From positions 18,891,257 to 18,955,256 of the forward strand of contig NC_052476.1 in the NCBI RefSeq assembly GCF_009730915.1: a stretch of 64,000 nt of DNA, in the 5' to 3' direction. The DNA comes from Dioscorea cayenensis subsp. rotundata (taxonomy: Eukaryota > Streptophyta > Magnoliopsida > Dioscoreales > Dioscoreaceae). The stretch's first letter is position 1. Every line of letters begins with the position of its first letter. The position numbers and the translations under genes are program-made. Below, piece by piece: positions 1 through 13,594 of the stretch. The notes under the pieces were generated by a model. It had not been told where the DNA came from. It did no database searches and saw nothing but the letters and a program-made list of their open reading frames with translations.

Positions 1-1917
1 CATGACTGAGAGAGCAAGAAACCCATTCATTTAGGAAACAAGGGGGCAAGTTAAGATAAATTATTTTTTGATGATGGTGTTCATGGACGGCTTCTGCACG
101 TGAAAGAATCCCAAATAGGAAGAAGGTTGCACGACCTTCGTGCACACTTTCTTCCAATTCTGTGAATCATTGTTGTTCTTAAGTTTTTTTTGAAGATCTG
201 TAAACTTCTTCAGAAAAAAATGTCTATTTTCTCGAATGCTTTTAATTTCCCATGATAGAATGTTGTAAAAGAATGTTTTAAATTTGTAATGAATTTGAGA
301 TGGAAATATTGCCTAGTTTTTGTAGTCTTCGATGATGTTGTTAAGTTTTTCAATATCTGTGAACTACTTCTTGTTATATGTGTATTTTATAATTATGTAA
401 TGAACGTTTTTAATTATTTCCATTGAAAGAAGGCTGGAAATGAATGTGTCAAGTATCCGCCATGCATGCCTGAATTGGTTTTCAGCTTACTCTGGTCTTT
501 GGTTTCTTCACTGGTTGCTAAGGTTTTCGCACTGGTTTCGGTAATGGAGACCTCACATCAACCCCTTGGCTAATCTTATCAAGACATGAAGAATAGGGTT
601 TTGAGAAGAGATAGAAGAGTGTGGAAGAGAAGGCTGAAAAGGATGCTGACGTGAGAAAAGACGGAAGAGTGTGAAAGAGATAGTTGAAAAGCTGGATGAT
701 GACATGTGAGGCTGCTTGACGTGGCATGCACACGTGGCTAATGAAGTTGTCGAGTTGGCCAGAGTCTAATGTGCTCACGTCCACATTGGTTTAGTGTGTT
801 CCGTTTCAGTAGTCCATGTGTCATTCCGGTTGTCACATAAGATTAAATTGGCCAGAATCCTATCAATACCTTCCGGTGAAAAGAAATTGATGCTTGGTAA
901 TAAAAAAGATACAAATCGAAATCTGATATCTAAATTGAAAATAGGTCAAAGTACGGTGACCTACCCAAAATTTTACCCTGTAAAAATATAGGTATTTTCA
1001 TAAGGATAAATATTTGAAACCCAAAACAAAGTGGGTCAAACTGAACCTAGTTTGGTTTGAATTGACTGGTTTTTTTATAAAATTAAAATACTAAATAAAT
1101 AAAGTTATTACTTAATACTAACAAAATCTATATTCAAATTAAAATTAATTAATTTAAAGTTCATTTTAAACTGGTTCATTCCGGTTCAAATTAACAGTTC
1201 AATTGGCTGACTATTCGATTTAGTTGTGTTGGCGATTGAGCCGACGTCATTCATCCTTTTAATTCGTTTTGGGAGTATGTCTACTTTTTCCCTCCCAAGT
1301 AAGGTTTGTCCATCTTTCTCTCTCAAAAGTGCTCGTCCTTCGCACCATCGCCGAACCTTAAACCACGGACGATAAAAACGTACAAATTCTTTTCAATTCG
1401 GTCCTCTGTAGATACTAGGAAAATTTCTCTTTTTTTTTTTCTTTCAATTTAGAGACATGACACATCCTCTGCCAGATACTGGGAGGGCTACATTTGGCAC
1501 ATCCTCTGTTAGTCACTTAATGAGGAAAAGCCAAAATGAAGGATAACAGCTGTAGTGACCATTAAATGACATGCCAACTAGGCATGCCAATGTGTAATTC
1601 AAGTGCTGACATAATCTTTCCGGCGTCCAGGTCATCATAATTTGGCAATCAAAATTTCTCAGGTCCAGGTAACCGCCATGTTTCACAGAATAAAAATTAG
1701 ATAACGATTTTTATTCCAATTGAAGTTTGGACTCCAAAATAAATTCAAGCCATAGTTTAGTACTATCTCAAAAAAATTTACCACCTACAACCTTGCTATG
1801 AAAGGAATAATTTCAACTAGAACTTGATCAGCTACTTCCTTTCTTCATTCTAATTTTTGCTTTACTGAATATGACAGTCATCAATTTACTATACAACAAC
1901 AGTAAGAAATACAAGAT
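1..1917. other. Left flank and 3' side of the phosphoesterase gene, no gene recognised
   Basis: I see no convincing coding sequence here. About 605-710 holds a roughly 50-bp imperfect direct duplication (GAAGAGTGTG.. blocks). About 1020-1220 is AT-rich with GGTTTGAATTGACTGGTT / GGTTCATTCCGGTTCAAATT blocks that look like a decayed repeat. The last few hundred bases before 1918 probably hold the 3' UTR of the minus-strand phosphoesterase gene. The short open frames have no recognisable domains. Confidence 0.4.
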
Positions 1918-4900
1918 TTAACTTCCATTTTCAGAAATGGCATTCTTAGTTGTCAGTTCAATGGTAAAATGGTCAACAATTCGGACAGTGTTGACAGGGT
2001 CAGATGCTGAGGCAGCTCTCCACTTGCTTGGGTATTTCCGGTAATGGCTCAACTGCAGCGGTCTCTTCAGCTCCTCATCCCAATCAGGATCTAATTTCCA
2101 GTCTTTCGGTACCTATTGATCATCCAAACATCATTAGAAACTTATTCAAGTTTCAGAGTAAACGTATTTTGATTATATGTCACAATGTCGATCTTCACAA
2201 GTACACGGGAAACACGTACTATGAACTAGATCAATCAAGATGATACATAATAAACATTTACAAACAGTGCTTACTGAACAAGTTGTTTTAATCAGGGTTC
2301 TAATCATGAATAGGAGTTATTTAGGTACCTTGTCTACTGCAAGAGTGAAGATTTCAAGGTTGCCATTTTCGGTGATATGGAACCGGGTAAATGACTTGTA
2401 ATTTGCGATCCGTAGGGAAGAGAAGGCTTCATCGAAGTGTATGTGGAACCAATTGATACAGATGTACAAGTAACTGCCGAATATCAATGATACAACAGGG
2501 GTTGACAGGACCCAGAAATAAAGGAAGACGGAGCCGTAGTAAATCGTTGCACCACCTCGGGAAAGGGATTCCATCCCTTTCTTGCATATTCGGCTTCTGG
2601 TGACAGCCATAACCTGTGCAAAATAATGTTTTATGATCTTTCCACAAGACATGCCAAACATGAGTTATACACCAAATTGTGGAGAAACAAGCAATTACCT
2701 CAGGAACATCAAAAGCAGACATGAGGTACTTTATACATGCAGGATAAAGCCCAAATGTCCATTGTTCTATTCGTGCTCGAAGTCCAGTAGGATCTGGGAA
2801 GTGTTCCCGCTCCATAGACCGATACCATTCGTATAAAGTATGATAACCTGAAAAAAAATTATTAGCTATTAATCACCGGGCCTCTTAGGAGATGTTGGAT
2901 GATGGATAAGGAGAAAGGGATGAGCAGTGGCCGCACCTGAAGTTGCCAACAGCCGATTTCGAATGCATATCTCAATGCTCAACTCCAAAAGCAGCATAAG
3001 AATTACTGCTGCAGTCAGATGTGCGAGAACATGAAGAACTCCAACTGTGATCCTCTTCTTTCTTGACAATTTGGGTGGCACAAAGAATATTGATGCCATT
3101 ATCAATACAAGGGTTCCTATTAAAGACACATGAGAGCTTTCTAGCATGTATACAAGAGCATCCCACATTGTACTAAAGAAACTAGAGAGGCGGCCAGACC
3201 AGGAGTCTTGATGCAAAATTTGGAAGAGATTGCACTGCAAGGTCGGCAGGTAAATAGCACTCAGCATACACCATCGCAAAAGGAAATTAAATCAACAAAT
3301 TGAAAACCTTATCTCATTGATAAAAGATAAAAACGAAAGGTTACACATATCAGTTAAAAAAGGAAAAGTCGAGCAGAATATTTGTTGAGAAAGAACGCTT
3401 TAAGAAATAAATCCAAAAGTTTGTACGCACGTATAGGTATATAAGACAAACATGTCTTTCAGTAATTCTTAGCATGTTGCTCCACTTAGACAGTCACCAT
3501 GAACATGGTTAACAGCTCGAAAGTTAAGGGCTTCTAGCAGACAAAAGTAATAACCAACAATAATCAAAATTAGCTTATTGATTAGAGCCATGTATGGTAA
3601 CAAGACGAAAATGTCCAAAATAAGGTGTGAAAGCTCTCCCACTAAATTTTATATCAAACTGCAGATTGTTTATGTTCTCGATAATTCACAACTTTTCTAA
3701 GAAAAATTGCACTCACCAGCAATGATCACTGTGTGACAACTAACAAGATACGATTTTTTGAATGCATATATCTTGTAGTGCCTAAAATAAATGTGAAAGA
3801 CATCACGCATGCCCATGTTTTGATTCATGGGAAATAACCATAAAGTGAGATGCCCCACCCATTTCCCCATTTTTTAGCTGAAGTCCCACTTTCATATTTG
3901 ATGAGATGAATTTAATTATGTTTGGACAAGATGTAAACTTAAACCACCTTAATAAACTACAATAACATTATTTCAATAATTTTAAATATGTTGAATCAAA
4001 ATATTTTATTTAATTACTTGACCCAAACTGCCCTCCTTCAGAACCTTGATGTTATTTACACAGAAACTATAAGTTGACAATTTGGGGAAGTGTGACTTCC
4101 AAGGAAATGACTCTTCAACACCTTTAGACTTGCGCCACACTTTGAACATCCAAACACCTCTAAGCACTTTCTCAAAGGATGTCAATTGACTCAAGTTTAG
4201 TCATAACAATTTGAATCTGAGAAATTCACTGCTTATGCAATATAATCATATTTCCTAAAAAATATACACAATTAAACAAGATATTTATACAAAGATCACT
4301 AAACAAAGATAGCCTGATCTTCAATAATTAGATTATCGGAATATCTAACCAAAATACTCAAGGCTATCACTCTAGGCCAACATGTAGCAACTTCCATTTC
4401 ACTACAAATATAAAGAAACTGGATCTAATCCAAAATAAAAGGGCTAAATAATTGAGAGAACATATCACCTGAGGCAACATAGAGAAGACCAAAACAAAGT
4501 ATATAATCCCGCCAATGAAGTCAAATTGCCAATTCTTCTTTCGGAACTTCAAAATATTACCGAGCGCAATCTGTAGTGGATAAATAAATCAACTGGCACA
4601 TTCTCAGAAAGGAAGATGTAGTTGAGGCAATAGAGAAGTAAAAAACAAGTTAAGATTGAAAAGATATGGAGGAAAATACAAGAAACTTAGAAGCAGCGGG
4701 GAAAAAGAAACGCATTCTAATGTGTCTTCATCTGATTATAAATTTCATTTTCTCCATCCAACCAAACACAGGAAAATATTTTGCCACTTTCTATTTTGGT
4801 TTGTCCCTATATATTGCTACAAAATCCTGAGATTCCACATGCCTTTCATTTTTACCAGAAAAGTTCAAATTCATACACAAATACCCCTCATGTCACAAAT

Positions 4901-5123
4901 CATCACTTTCGGTCAACTTGACCATAATCAACAATGGCATGCTACATTGAGTCATTTAATAGTTTAGGAAAAAGACCACTGTCTTTTATTGTTCAGATGT
5001 TAATACCTAGCCTTTAAATCTCTGTTCTTGATTAGTGTAAAAATGTAACAATTACATGGATAATATATTCAAAAAATATAATTAATTTTACAAATGGCTA
5101 AAATGAAAGAAAAATACAATGTG

Positions 5124-5193
<70 letters not shown>

Positions 5194-8100
5194 CTATAAT
5201 AGATGAAATTTAAAAATATTGAGGGAAGTGTATATGTAAATGGTTTAACTGATATTTTACCTATTTTCATCAAGTATATGTAAATAGAGATTATCCAGAT
5301 AACAGAAACTTAGAAAACACCAAATTTTAATGAAATACAAAGAACTTTTCTGGTAAAAATGAATGGCAGGGGGAGTATGAAAGAAGAATCTTCCCAATGG
5401 TACATGTGTACTTGAAAGATTTCCAAAGTTATGTGCGTACAAAATACCTTTTCCTTATATTTTCCTCCATGTTCCCTTATTCCAATCACATCTTTGAAGA
5501 AAAAAAAATGTAACTAACAATGGAAAACACATAATAGGTTTGCTGAACTTACCCTGCTTGAATCATCATAAGATGGATAAGCTGCCTTGCTCTCATAAGA
5601 AGCTCCACAGAACTTGTTGAAATTTTTGAAGACATGCGTGGGGTGCAAAAAGGCCCCACCACAACCATTGACAAGTAAATGCTGAACATGCACTGGCTTA
5701 TCTGATGGAACAACAGAATGTCGCGTGTAATGGTGCAAGTCCCCTGCCAGGCGAAGTTTGCATCGTCCTTTAAGGTATTCATGAATCAAATGAGATACAT
5801 TTTTCCCGCTAACATCATTCCAGTACCAATCAAGAAGCCAATTTGGTTCATGTGTCATAATAATCACAGAATCATTTTCTCCAACCTGCAAAACTTGTAC
5901 CACATTCATAGTTTCTTCTTGTGACAGACGAAATGCAAGTAAAGATGGAAAATGCTTTTACATTTGCAAAATAGAAAAGCAACTGAATCGATGATATTAA
6001 GAAATTAGTCCTATGCATAGGGCAGAGAAGAAAATGAATATAAAACAATCATTGTCATTTAAGATGGGATTTAATCTATTTTTGGTCAATAAGCAAACTA
6101 ACTGGCTTGATATAAATAAGTAAGCACCAAAACATATTTAAGTTTAATAGGCATATGGCAAATGAGCTAAATAACTTAGAGTACTTTGATCAATTCAAAT
6201 GTCATATAAAAAAGTCACATAAGATCAGCAAGTGTATATATGATAGAATTCTAGTTTATATTTTATTAATATTATTCACTCATTGAGTAAGAGAGGAATG
6301 ATTGAGTTTTTGGAAGCATGTGCCACTATGTATTGGTATGTGTTACATTGCAGCATGTATTTGATATTTATATGTCGGCACAGCACATGATAGCAAAATA
6401 TCATATATATCAATTAAACTATTAAATACATACACAATTACTCACACTAGAAGTACACTGTCAAGGGAAATGAACTACACCTTTGGTGTTTACATATGAC
6501 AACGCTGGACATGAGATGAAAAATATTATTCATATCAAGTAACCTATCCAATAAATATGCACAAGTATGCTACCAGCTACCAGCTATCAGCTGCCAGCAG
6601 ATATGAGCAACAGGTCATACCTTACTTTCACATAACTTCGCAAAAAATTTGAACTGGTACACATCAATATCACCATGGAGAGCCTGATCAAGACCAAATA
6701 TCCACCATCCTTTCGGGAGTTGCAGGGCAAAATAGCTCTTTTTCTGGGGCAAAAACCACCCACCCAGCCAGCTCTTATGGCATATATATCTCATAAATGT
6801 GTGAAGCCCATCAAACCAATCTACATTGGACAAGGATATATACATATATATTAGAAACTCATGATTCATGATGAAGAAATCATTGAACACATAAAAATAT
6901 TCAATCATAAAATTCATCAAGGAATATAGTGCAAGAATGCACTGTTTCATGTTTGTACTTTGTAAAATTTAATTCATTCATAAGAAACTATGTCTTAAGA
7001 AATTTAGGCAATGCAATAAAGTATGGCCCGCATCTCCAAGTCTGCAAAATACAGACCTCAAGAAAAAAAAAACTCCCTTTAGAAAGTGGTGACTTAACAA
7101 CTGAATGTACCAGTGTGCAATAGAAGATCCAAAATATTGATAATTGATTCTACATTATATTTATACAAATGAAAAAATAACATGGCATGCAGCATTTAAA
7201 TTTTGTTTAATCATTTTGTGAACTTTTCTGTGCTATAAATAATGAAGAAAGAGGTTAATGTAAAGAATTCACGTAAGGCATAGAAAACCTGACAGCATTG
7301 AAGTTACTTTCCTCTCAAAAATACTAACCATGATTGCCAGGAATTATAAAACATTGAGGACCATCATAGTCCTTCAATCGTGATATCCCATAAGGAAGCT
7401 CTGGTTTGTCCACGGCTATATGCTCAATTTTATACCAGGAAGGAGGCTGGAGAGCGGCTTCAAACGGGCAAAAAAGGCGCCTCTCATATGTGAACTCAGA
7501 AGGATTAGGATACCTGTATAGAACTCAAATTACTTGCATACAGAATGACTGGAAAATAAAAGTTTTACATGGATATCATATCTAACTGATAAAAGTGAAA
7601 TTTTCTTGAAGGATAACACATCAAATGGGCAACACAAACTGTTTTTCTACAGACAAGCAAGAATGCCTAATTTGTACAAGCAAATTAATTCAATGGTAAG
7701 CGCATATTGCACCATATATAAAAGCACCAGGTTCAATTGGCCAAATTAAAAATTCGGCGCCACATCAGATGGAAGGTGAACTACACAGCTCGAAAGGTAA
7801 TTAAAAGCCAAAAAAACAATCAAGAACAACATAACGACAATCTATGTACATCTTTTTCAATACAAGGTTGCATGATCAAGAAAGCGGGGGGAAAAAAAAT
7901 GCTCTCAGAAGTAGTAGCGGATGAATTTTTTATATCTTGTCATGTCTAACTACTATGACCAGTGTATATGCAACGCCTACAAAGAAAATATCCAAATAAA
8001 AGGTAACTATCAACAATTTCAAGATAGACCAGCTCTGATTAAAGAATCAAATCATGAACCAACTGTTCAGCAACAAAAGTTGAAACCACATGAGAATTAT

Positions 8101-10553
8101 AAGTCAAATTACATGACGCCATGCATCAGATAATTTAATAACACTTCTGAAACTTACAAATGAAGTTCATTGTCCTGTAACTAAGTACTAAGAAATAATA
8201 AAAAGGCCAGCTTACGCAAGATCTCCTCCAATTAAAAGTAGGTCTCCACGAGGAAGAGTACGCGTGGAGCCACCAGATTTAACCTTGAGTGAAGGCTGGG
8301 CCAGAAGCCGAGCTACAGTATAGGATGAATTTCCACCATCGCCAGTGTCTGCCATGAAATCAAACCAAAGACCATCTTTGCTGCTAAAATGATCATACAA
8401 CAGGTCACCATCTTTAGACTCATCTTGAACCTCATTCATGGCAGCCTATTTGTAGGATAACAGCAAAAACATTAATGAATGAACTTTATTCATATAAACA
8501 TAATTCAAAAAATTGATAAAATAAGATTAATACAAGTAACCATATAAAAGGAGAAAGGAATTATCAGCATGCTGCCTTTAAGATGTGCCACTACGCTTCA
8601 TGTTAATGATGTAAACCAACTAAAACTTTGAAAAATCAAAATTTTTATAAACTGCATACCACACAACCACACCAAAACCACATCAATAAGAAGTAGACAG
8701 ATTACGTTAATACCAGAAAAATCAAAGTTATGCAGCGACCGTACCTGCATCATACGCATATCAAATCGTCCAACAAACAATGTTACGGACACCAATAGAT
8801 CAAACACTGTCTTGAATAAATCTGCTGACGTTCTGTAACAATGTTACAGATTTGTAATTAACATTTAAACAAGTGAACACATTATAAAACAAGAAGTGCC
8901 TTCAAAAAACTTAAAAGAAAAAGCGCCTTCTGAAAAACTTACCCAGAATACCAAGGAACCATATCTAAGAAGTCAGGTTTCATTTGCTTCTTCAATGCCT
9001 CATATTCTGATATTGATAGAGGGTGAGTGAGAGCCCATCTATCCAATCCACATAATCAGTGATTACAAGGGAGAAGATATATTGTCACTTTAAGAAATTA
9101 AGATTCACATGCCAAACAATAAAAATTAGGACATCCTTGAATTTACAACTATCTCTTAGATATACAGTGATAACAAGATCTAGAAGAATTTGGTCCCTGG
9201 ATCATAAATAGTTCACCATTTACAGAACATGAAAAATGAGAAAATTGCATACCCTGATGATCGCTCTATCACATAATTCGCCATGTAAAGACCAATGAAC
9301 GTAGCCCACAATGAGTAAATAGGGGAAATTTCATCCGATGGACCACATGATCCAGCACAAGCTAACTGAAAAAAAGTTAATGATCAAATTTAAACAATAG
9401 CAGCTTGTAATGGTTTGAACAATGAAAGGCACACAGGAACCAAAATTGAGAAGAGACACATACATACCTCCCCATAAATAACCCATTTAGACAAAAAAGG
9501 ATAATCACTTGCAGATCCAACTGGTGCGAACCAAGATGAACAGATTTGATCTTTCAACTCATGCATTCGAAGGAACTTCGATATCCAAGCATTTCTATCT
9601 TGCTTCTTGAAAGGTGAGAAAGAAAACCAGCCAGAATTTCTCCTATCAAAGGATTTTTCTCTTAAAATAGCACGATTACCACAGTGGCTGTAAAAAACAC
9701 AGCATGCTATGCTGATGACCTGCAGGTAAAATCACCCGGAATGACCAGAATGACCAGTTATTCAAAATCACAAAACAAGTCTACAAACAGAAAATTCACG
9801 TATCACTTCTTTTCCTGAAAAACTCACCGTACAATTTTGGATGATTTTTAATATTGCTGGTCTCCTTCCAGCTACACGAGCAACAATGCCAACATACCAG
9901 AGACCAAGAAATACAATGTGGAAGGCAATAAGGAAAAGCACAGATGAAACATATATAGTAAGAAAAAGAGAAAGATTCATCCTCATATCCACTCCCATTG
10001 ACTGAAAACTGGGAAGGTGATACAAAGCTGCAATGAAGATCCATGCAACATACCTGCAGCACAATTAAACCACAAAGCCATTAAGGTCTTTCCAGTCTTT
10101 TAGTAGCACTCCAACTTCTGATTATGCTCATGCATCCCATACAATTTAATAACAAAAAAGTGTAGATATTAAAAACCTTATAGATAATACAGGTAACATT
10201 AAACCAATTAAAAAAAGATTTCAGAAAAGGGAGGACGCATACCAGCGGCTAAAATTTGAATAGCTTGGTTTAATAGTCTTTCCAATAAATGGAGATGAAA
10301 AGAAATAGAAAAACCCGAACAAACAGATATACATGGACCACCACTTAATATTGTTGTCCAGTTTTTGCACAAGGGTATGCAGGTTATCGGATGAGATGAA
10401 GAATAAGCAACCCACAACTACTGCAGTCATTAAATGTCTAGTATGTTCATGTGGATAAGGGTACTTGTGAGTCAAAATTGTCCTAAGATTCCTAACCCTT
10501 TCCATTTTGAGAGAATCAAATAATGGACCAATATTCTGCTTGCTTGTCCCCAT
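1918..10553 (-). CDS. Membrane-bound calcineurin-like metallophosphoesterase, 15 coding exons
   Basis: A predicted metal-dependent phosphoesterase with membrane segments at both ends. I place coding exons at 10553-10243, 10053-9828, 9719-9468, 9365-9253, 9038-8943, 8832-8745, 8445-8216, 7513-7329, 6820-6621, 5885-5553, 4570-4469, 3234-2937, 2847-2699, 2613-2329 and 2112-1918. All have GT-AG borders. They total 3063 nt, or 1020 codons plus stop, in one open frame. Metal-binding blocks are visible: GGDLA at about 435-439, GNHD at 498-501 (followed by WFDG), THEPN with His at about 579, and GDLHHY at 615-620. This is the dimetal phosphoesterase pattern. Hydrophobic helices lie at about 40-165 (several), 180-195, 690-710, 740-790 and 880-910. 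The length and domain order match the plant family of roughly 1000-residue membrane phosphoesterases, whose substrate is not known to me. The start is the ATG at 10551-10553, just before MGTSKQN. No internal stop is seen, so the gene looks functional. Confidence 0.93.
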
Positions 10554-11880
10554 AGGTTAACTTTCAGTAAATTATGTCACTTCAAGCACTTCATGTAGCA
10601 GCCAGTGAATTTAGAGATCGAGAATCACCACCAGGCAGAATAAGCCACAAATGTTGAGTTCAGTTATCCACCCGGCACTGCACAACAAGTCACATTAGTC
10701 ACCGCAGCACACAAATGAAACACAGAAAAAAGAAAAATGAAAGAACAAAATTAAAAATATCACTATCAAAGACCAAACTGGAAGTACGTTTCATGTGAAC
10801 TGCACAACTAGATGGTTCCTACCTTTCAGTGACATAATATGTTGTCACTAAATTACAAAGGTTAAGGCCAAAAAAATCAATAAGTAGAAGCGGCCAAACT
10901 CACTTTTTTAATTAGGTATAACTATTTCAAATCAATACTATTAGCAGACCTTCAATATTCTTTCATTCATTTTTATGGTTGAAATCATTTTAACCATTGA
11001 TATGAGTTCATGTTCATAAAATTTTGTCTTATACACCCACATGAGCTCTGAGATGAAGCAATCAAATAACGCTCAGTATGGCAGCCATACTTGAACAATC
11101 ATCACAATCTCTAGATCCAAAAAATGTTTCATCACAGAAGCAGCACTCCATCTTCTGCCCTTTCTAAGGCGGATTTTACAGGCAACAACCTTAGTCATTT
11201 CGCAGCACAAACCCTACAATCTAATCATTTTAAGAAATTCAAGAAAACGAAAATCTCCATTTCTTCATCACATAATATATATATATATATATAAGCCAAA
11301 TCCTTTGCCCTAAATGACGTTACCAATCTTTTCATCTACTTCTCTGTTCCTACAATCCCCAGAAAATGAAAAAGAAAAAAAAGGAAGAAAATTTCATCAT
11401 CTCCTAATACATGCTTCAGGGTCAATCCCGCAAAACCAAAACAATCCAACAAAATTTCCAAGAATCCCCATCCACAAACCCAGAATCCAAAAAGCTTAAA
11501 ACCAAAAGTCAATTCCTTTTCAAATTAAAAGCGCATGGTCACATATTAGGGCACAAATCCCACCTCCACAAACAAAAACACACCACCAAACCGCTCGATT
11601 TCACCAATCAAAGAGAAAAACAACCAAAACCATCAAAAGTTTCATACCATTCACGCAGATGAACATAATACCCCAAATGCAATCAACCAAACATCAAAGG
11701 TATCAAGAAGAAGATCCAAATTGGCAAAAAAGGGAAATTTCGTACCTGAATTTGAAGGCTTTAGGGTCAGGGATGGTGCGAATGACGAGAATTTAAGAGA
11801 GAGATTGGAATGTTGGGAGGGAAAGCCAAGCATATTCCCCAGATTACACGGCATTGAGGAACACTGACGGCGGCTCAATC
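10554..11880 (-). other. 5' UTR exons, leader intron and promoter side of the phosphoesterase gene
   Basis: A donor-like CAG|GTACGAAA lies on the minus strand at about 11744. An acceptor-like TTGTGCAG lies at about 10678. This suggests a leader exon in about 11745-11880, a roughly 1.07 kb leader intron, and a second leader segment running into the ATG at 10553. A short TA run lies at about 11274-11293. The open frames in this interval lack any domain and I treat them as chance. The UTR model is inferred from splice motifs alone. Confidence 0.4.
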
Positions 11881-12970
11881 GGTCCGGTTCACCATCGAAC
11901 CGAACCGAATCGAACCGTTAATTTGAACCGGTTTAAGATAAACTTTTAATTAATTAATTTTAATTTTAATAAATATTTTGTTACTACTCCCTCCAGTTTT
12001 TTTTACTTGTCGTTTTTTTTTTATTTTTTTACTTATCTATTTAAAAAATTTGTGAATCATTAAAAACTATTTTTTAAAATTTACTTTTTATATTTAATTT
12101 ATTCATATAATTTTCAATAAATTATATTTAACTACATATTTTTTAAATATATTTTAAATAAAAATAATTTTAAAAATTTAATATAAATTTTATAAATTTT
12201 AGAAAAATTAACTAATTTTAATTAATTTTTTTAATCTATATGGTTTAGTTAAAATCGACAAATTATAAGGACGGGAGAAAGCATCAAGTTATAAATTTTG
12301 TTATTTATTATTTTAATTAAAAAAAAGGGGTCGGTTCAAAAGTGGGTTTATTTTGAGCCGGACGTTGTTTTGGGTTTCACAAAAAGATCCCTAATCAAAT
12401 TTGAATTTGTATGTGGTCGTTTTCGTTGTGATTGTCTAGCTAGTTTTTGCACTTAGCACCCTTAAATATAAAAAAAATTAAAATTATGCAAATAAAATTG
12501 AGGAATTAAAATTAAAATAAAAGTGATGCATATATAAAATCATATGAGTGGAATGCCAACACATAGACCACTTTCTTTTGAAATTTTTCCTTTTAACATT
12601 CAGTGTGTGAGTTAGTAGTTAGTACACTTGTGCCATTTTAATTTTTTTTTTTAAATTTTATTGTTCAATAAAAATCACTTTTAAAACACAAATTTTATTG
12701 GAAATTACAAGTAAGAATTATAGAAATAATTTGATATTATTTGAGGGTTTATATGGAAATGTGTCAAAATATATTAAAATATAATGTGATCAATGTCCAC
12801 GGAAAAGCCTGGTCGCACCGCCACTGCTCTTCTGATCTCAGCCGCCTGATCAGTACTAACTATGACACGTGGCAAGTTAATGACCGTTTATTTTTTATTA
12901 AATCCTTTTTTCACTGTTTTTCCCCTTCTTTTCATGGTAGCTTCGTTTCTAAGGTGTTTGACCACCATCA
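11881..12970. other. AT-rich intergenic DNA with decayed repeat
   Basis: The left part opens with GAACCGAACCGAATCGAACC followed by very AT-rich DNA, and a GGTCGGTTC / TTGAGCCGG block appears near 12330-12360. This may be an old transposon remnant, but I could not fix its ends. I see no gene. Confidence 0.35.
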
Positions 12971-13594
12971 GGGCATGTTTGGCTGTAAAATAAAAAAATA
13001 TGGCATAATTTTATTATGTAGGAAGTGCAAGTGATTATTACAGAAATTATAGCATATTTTATTCCTATAGAATGAGTGTTTAGTTACCAAAATAAAAAAA
13101 ATTACGGAGATCGACCGATCGGCAACTAGACCACCGGTGGACCTGTGGCCAGTCATCGGAGGTCGGCCGGAGCATAGGTGGATCACCGGTGTGTCACCGG
13201 AGGTTAGCCGGGCGAACCACCAGTGGATCGCCGGCGTGTCACCGGAGGCCGGTGGACCGGTGGTTGGGTCGGTGACCAGTTGCCGGAAGCCTGCCGGACC
13301 ACCGGTGGATCGCCGGCGTGTCACCGGAGGCCGTTGGGCGGAGGCTGAGCGAGCCACCGGTGGATTGGTGGCTGTTTGCTGGATCAAAAGAGAGAGAGAG
13401 AGAGACTTTTCATAATAAAAAAATATTCCACTAAGAGTGGAAAATTTTTTTATGCCATAATGCCTATATTATGCCATAATTTTATACTCTAAAATAAGTA
13501 CCCAAACAGCTAATATGGCATAATTATCAGAAAATATTAAATTATGGCATATTGTACAGATTATGCCATAATTCTGGCTTATCCAAACAGGCCC
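12971..13594. mobile_element. Non-autonomous PIF/Harbinger-like element (624 bp)
   Basis: The ends are inverted: GGGCATGTTTGG at the left and CCAAACAGGCCC at the right. TATGGCATAAT and its complement ATTATGCCATA repeat in both subterminal regions. The trinucleotide TCA flanks both sides (12968-12970 and 13595-13597), which fits a 3-bp target duplication. No transposase is present. The middle is an unusual GC-rich block, described separately. Confidence 0.75.
13110..13390. repeat. GC-rich imperfect tandem repeat inside the small Harbinger element
   Basis: The block is built from recurring GTGTCACCGGAGG, CCACCGGTGG and GATCGCCGGCGTG motifs and ends in a short AG run. It is strongly GC-rich compared with the AT-rich arms on either side. 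It is open in a plus-strand frame over about 92 codons, but the product is Gly/Arg/Pro-rich and matches no family I know. It could be captured genomic DNA or a locally amplified satellite-like motif. Confidence 0.6.

Noticed and set aside
2004..2243. Plus-strand open frame starting MLRQLSTCLG
   Set aside because: It lies antisense to the last exon of the phosphoesterase gene, whose minus-strand frame fits the family and the total reading frame.
5120..5192. Small protein of Tyr/Ile repeats on the minus strand
   Set aside because: It is a translated TA microsatellite in an intron of the phosphoesterase gene.
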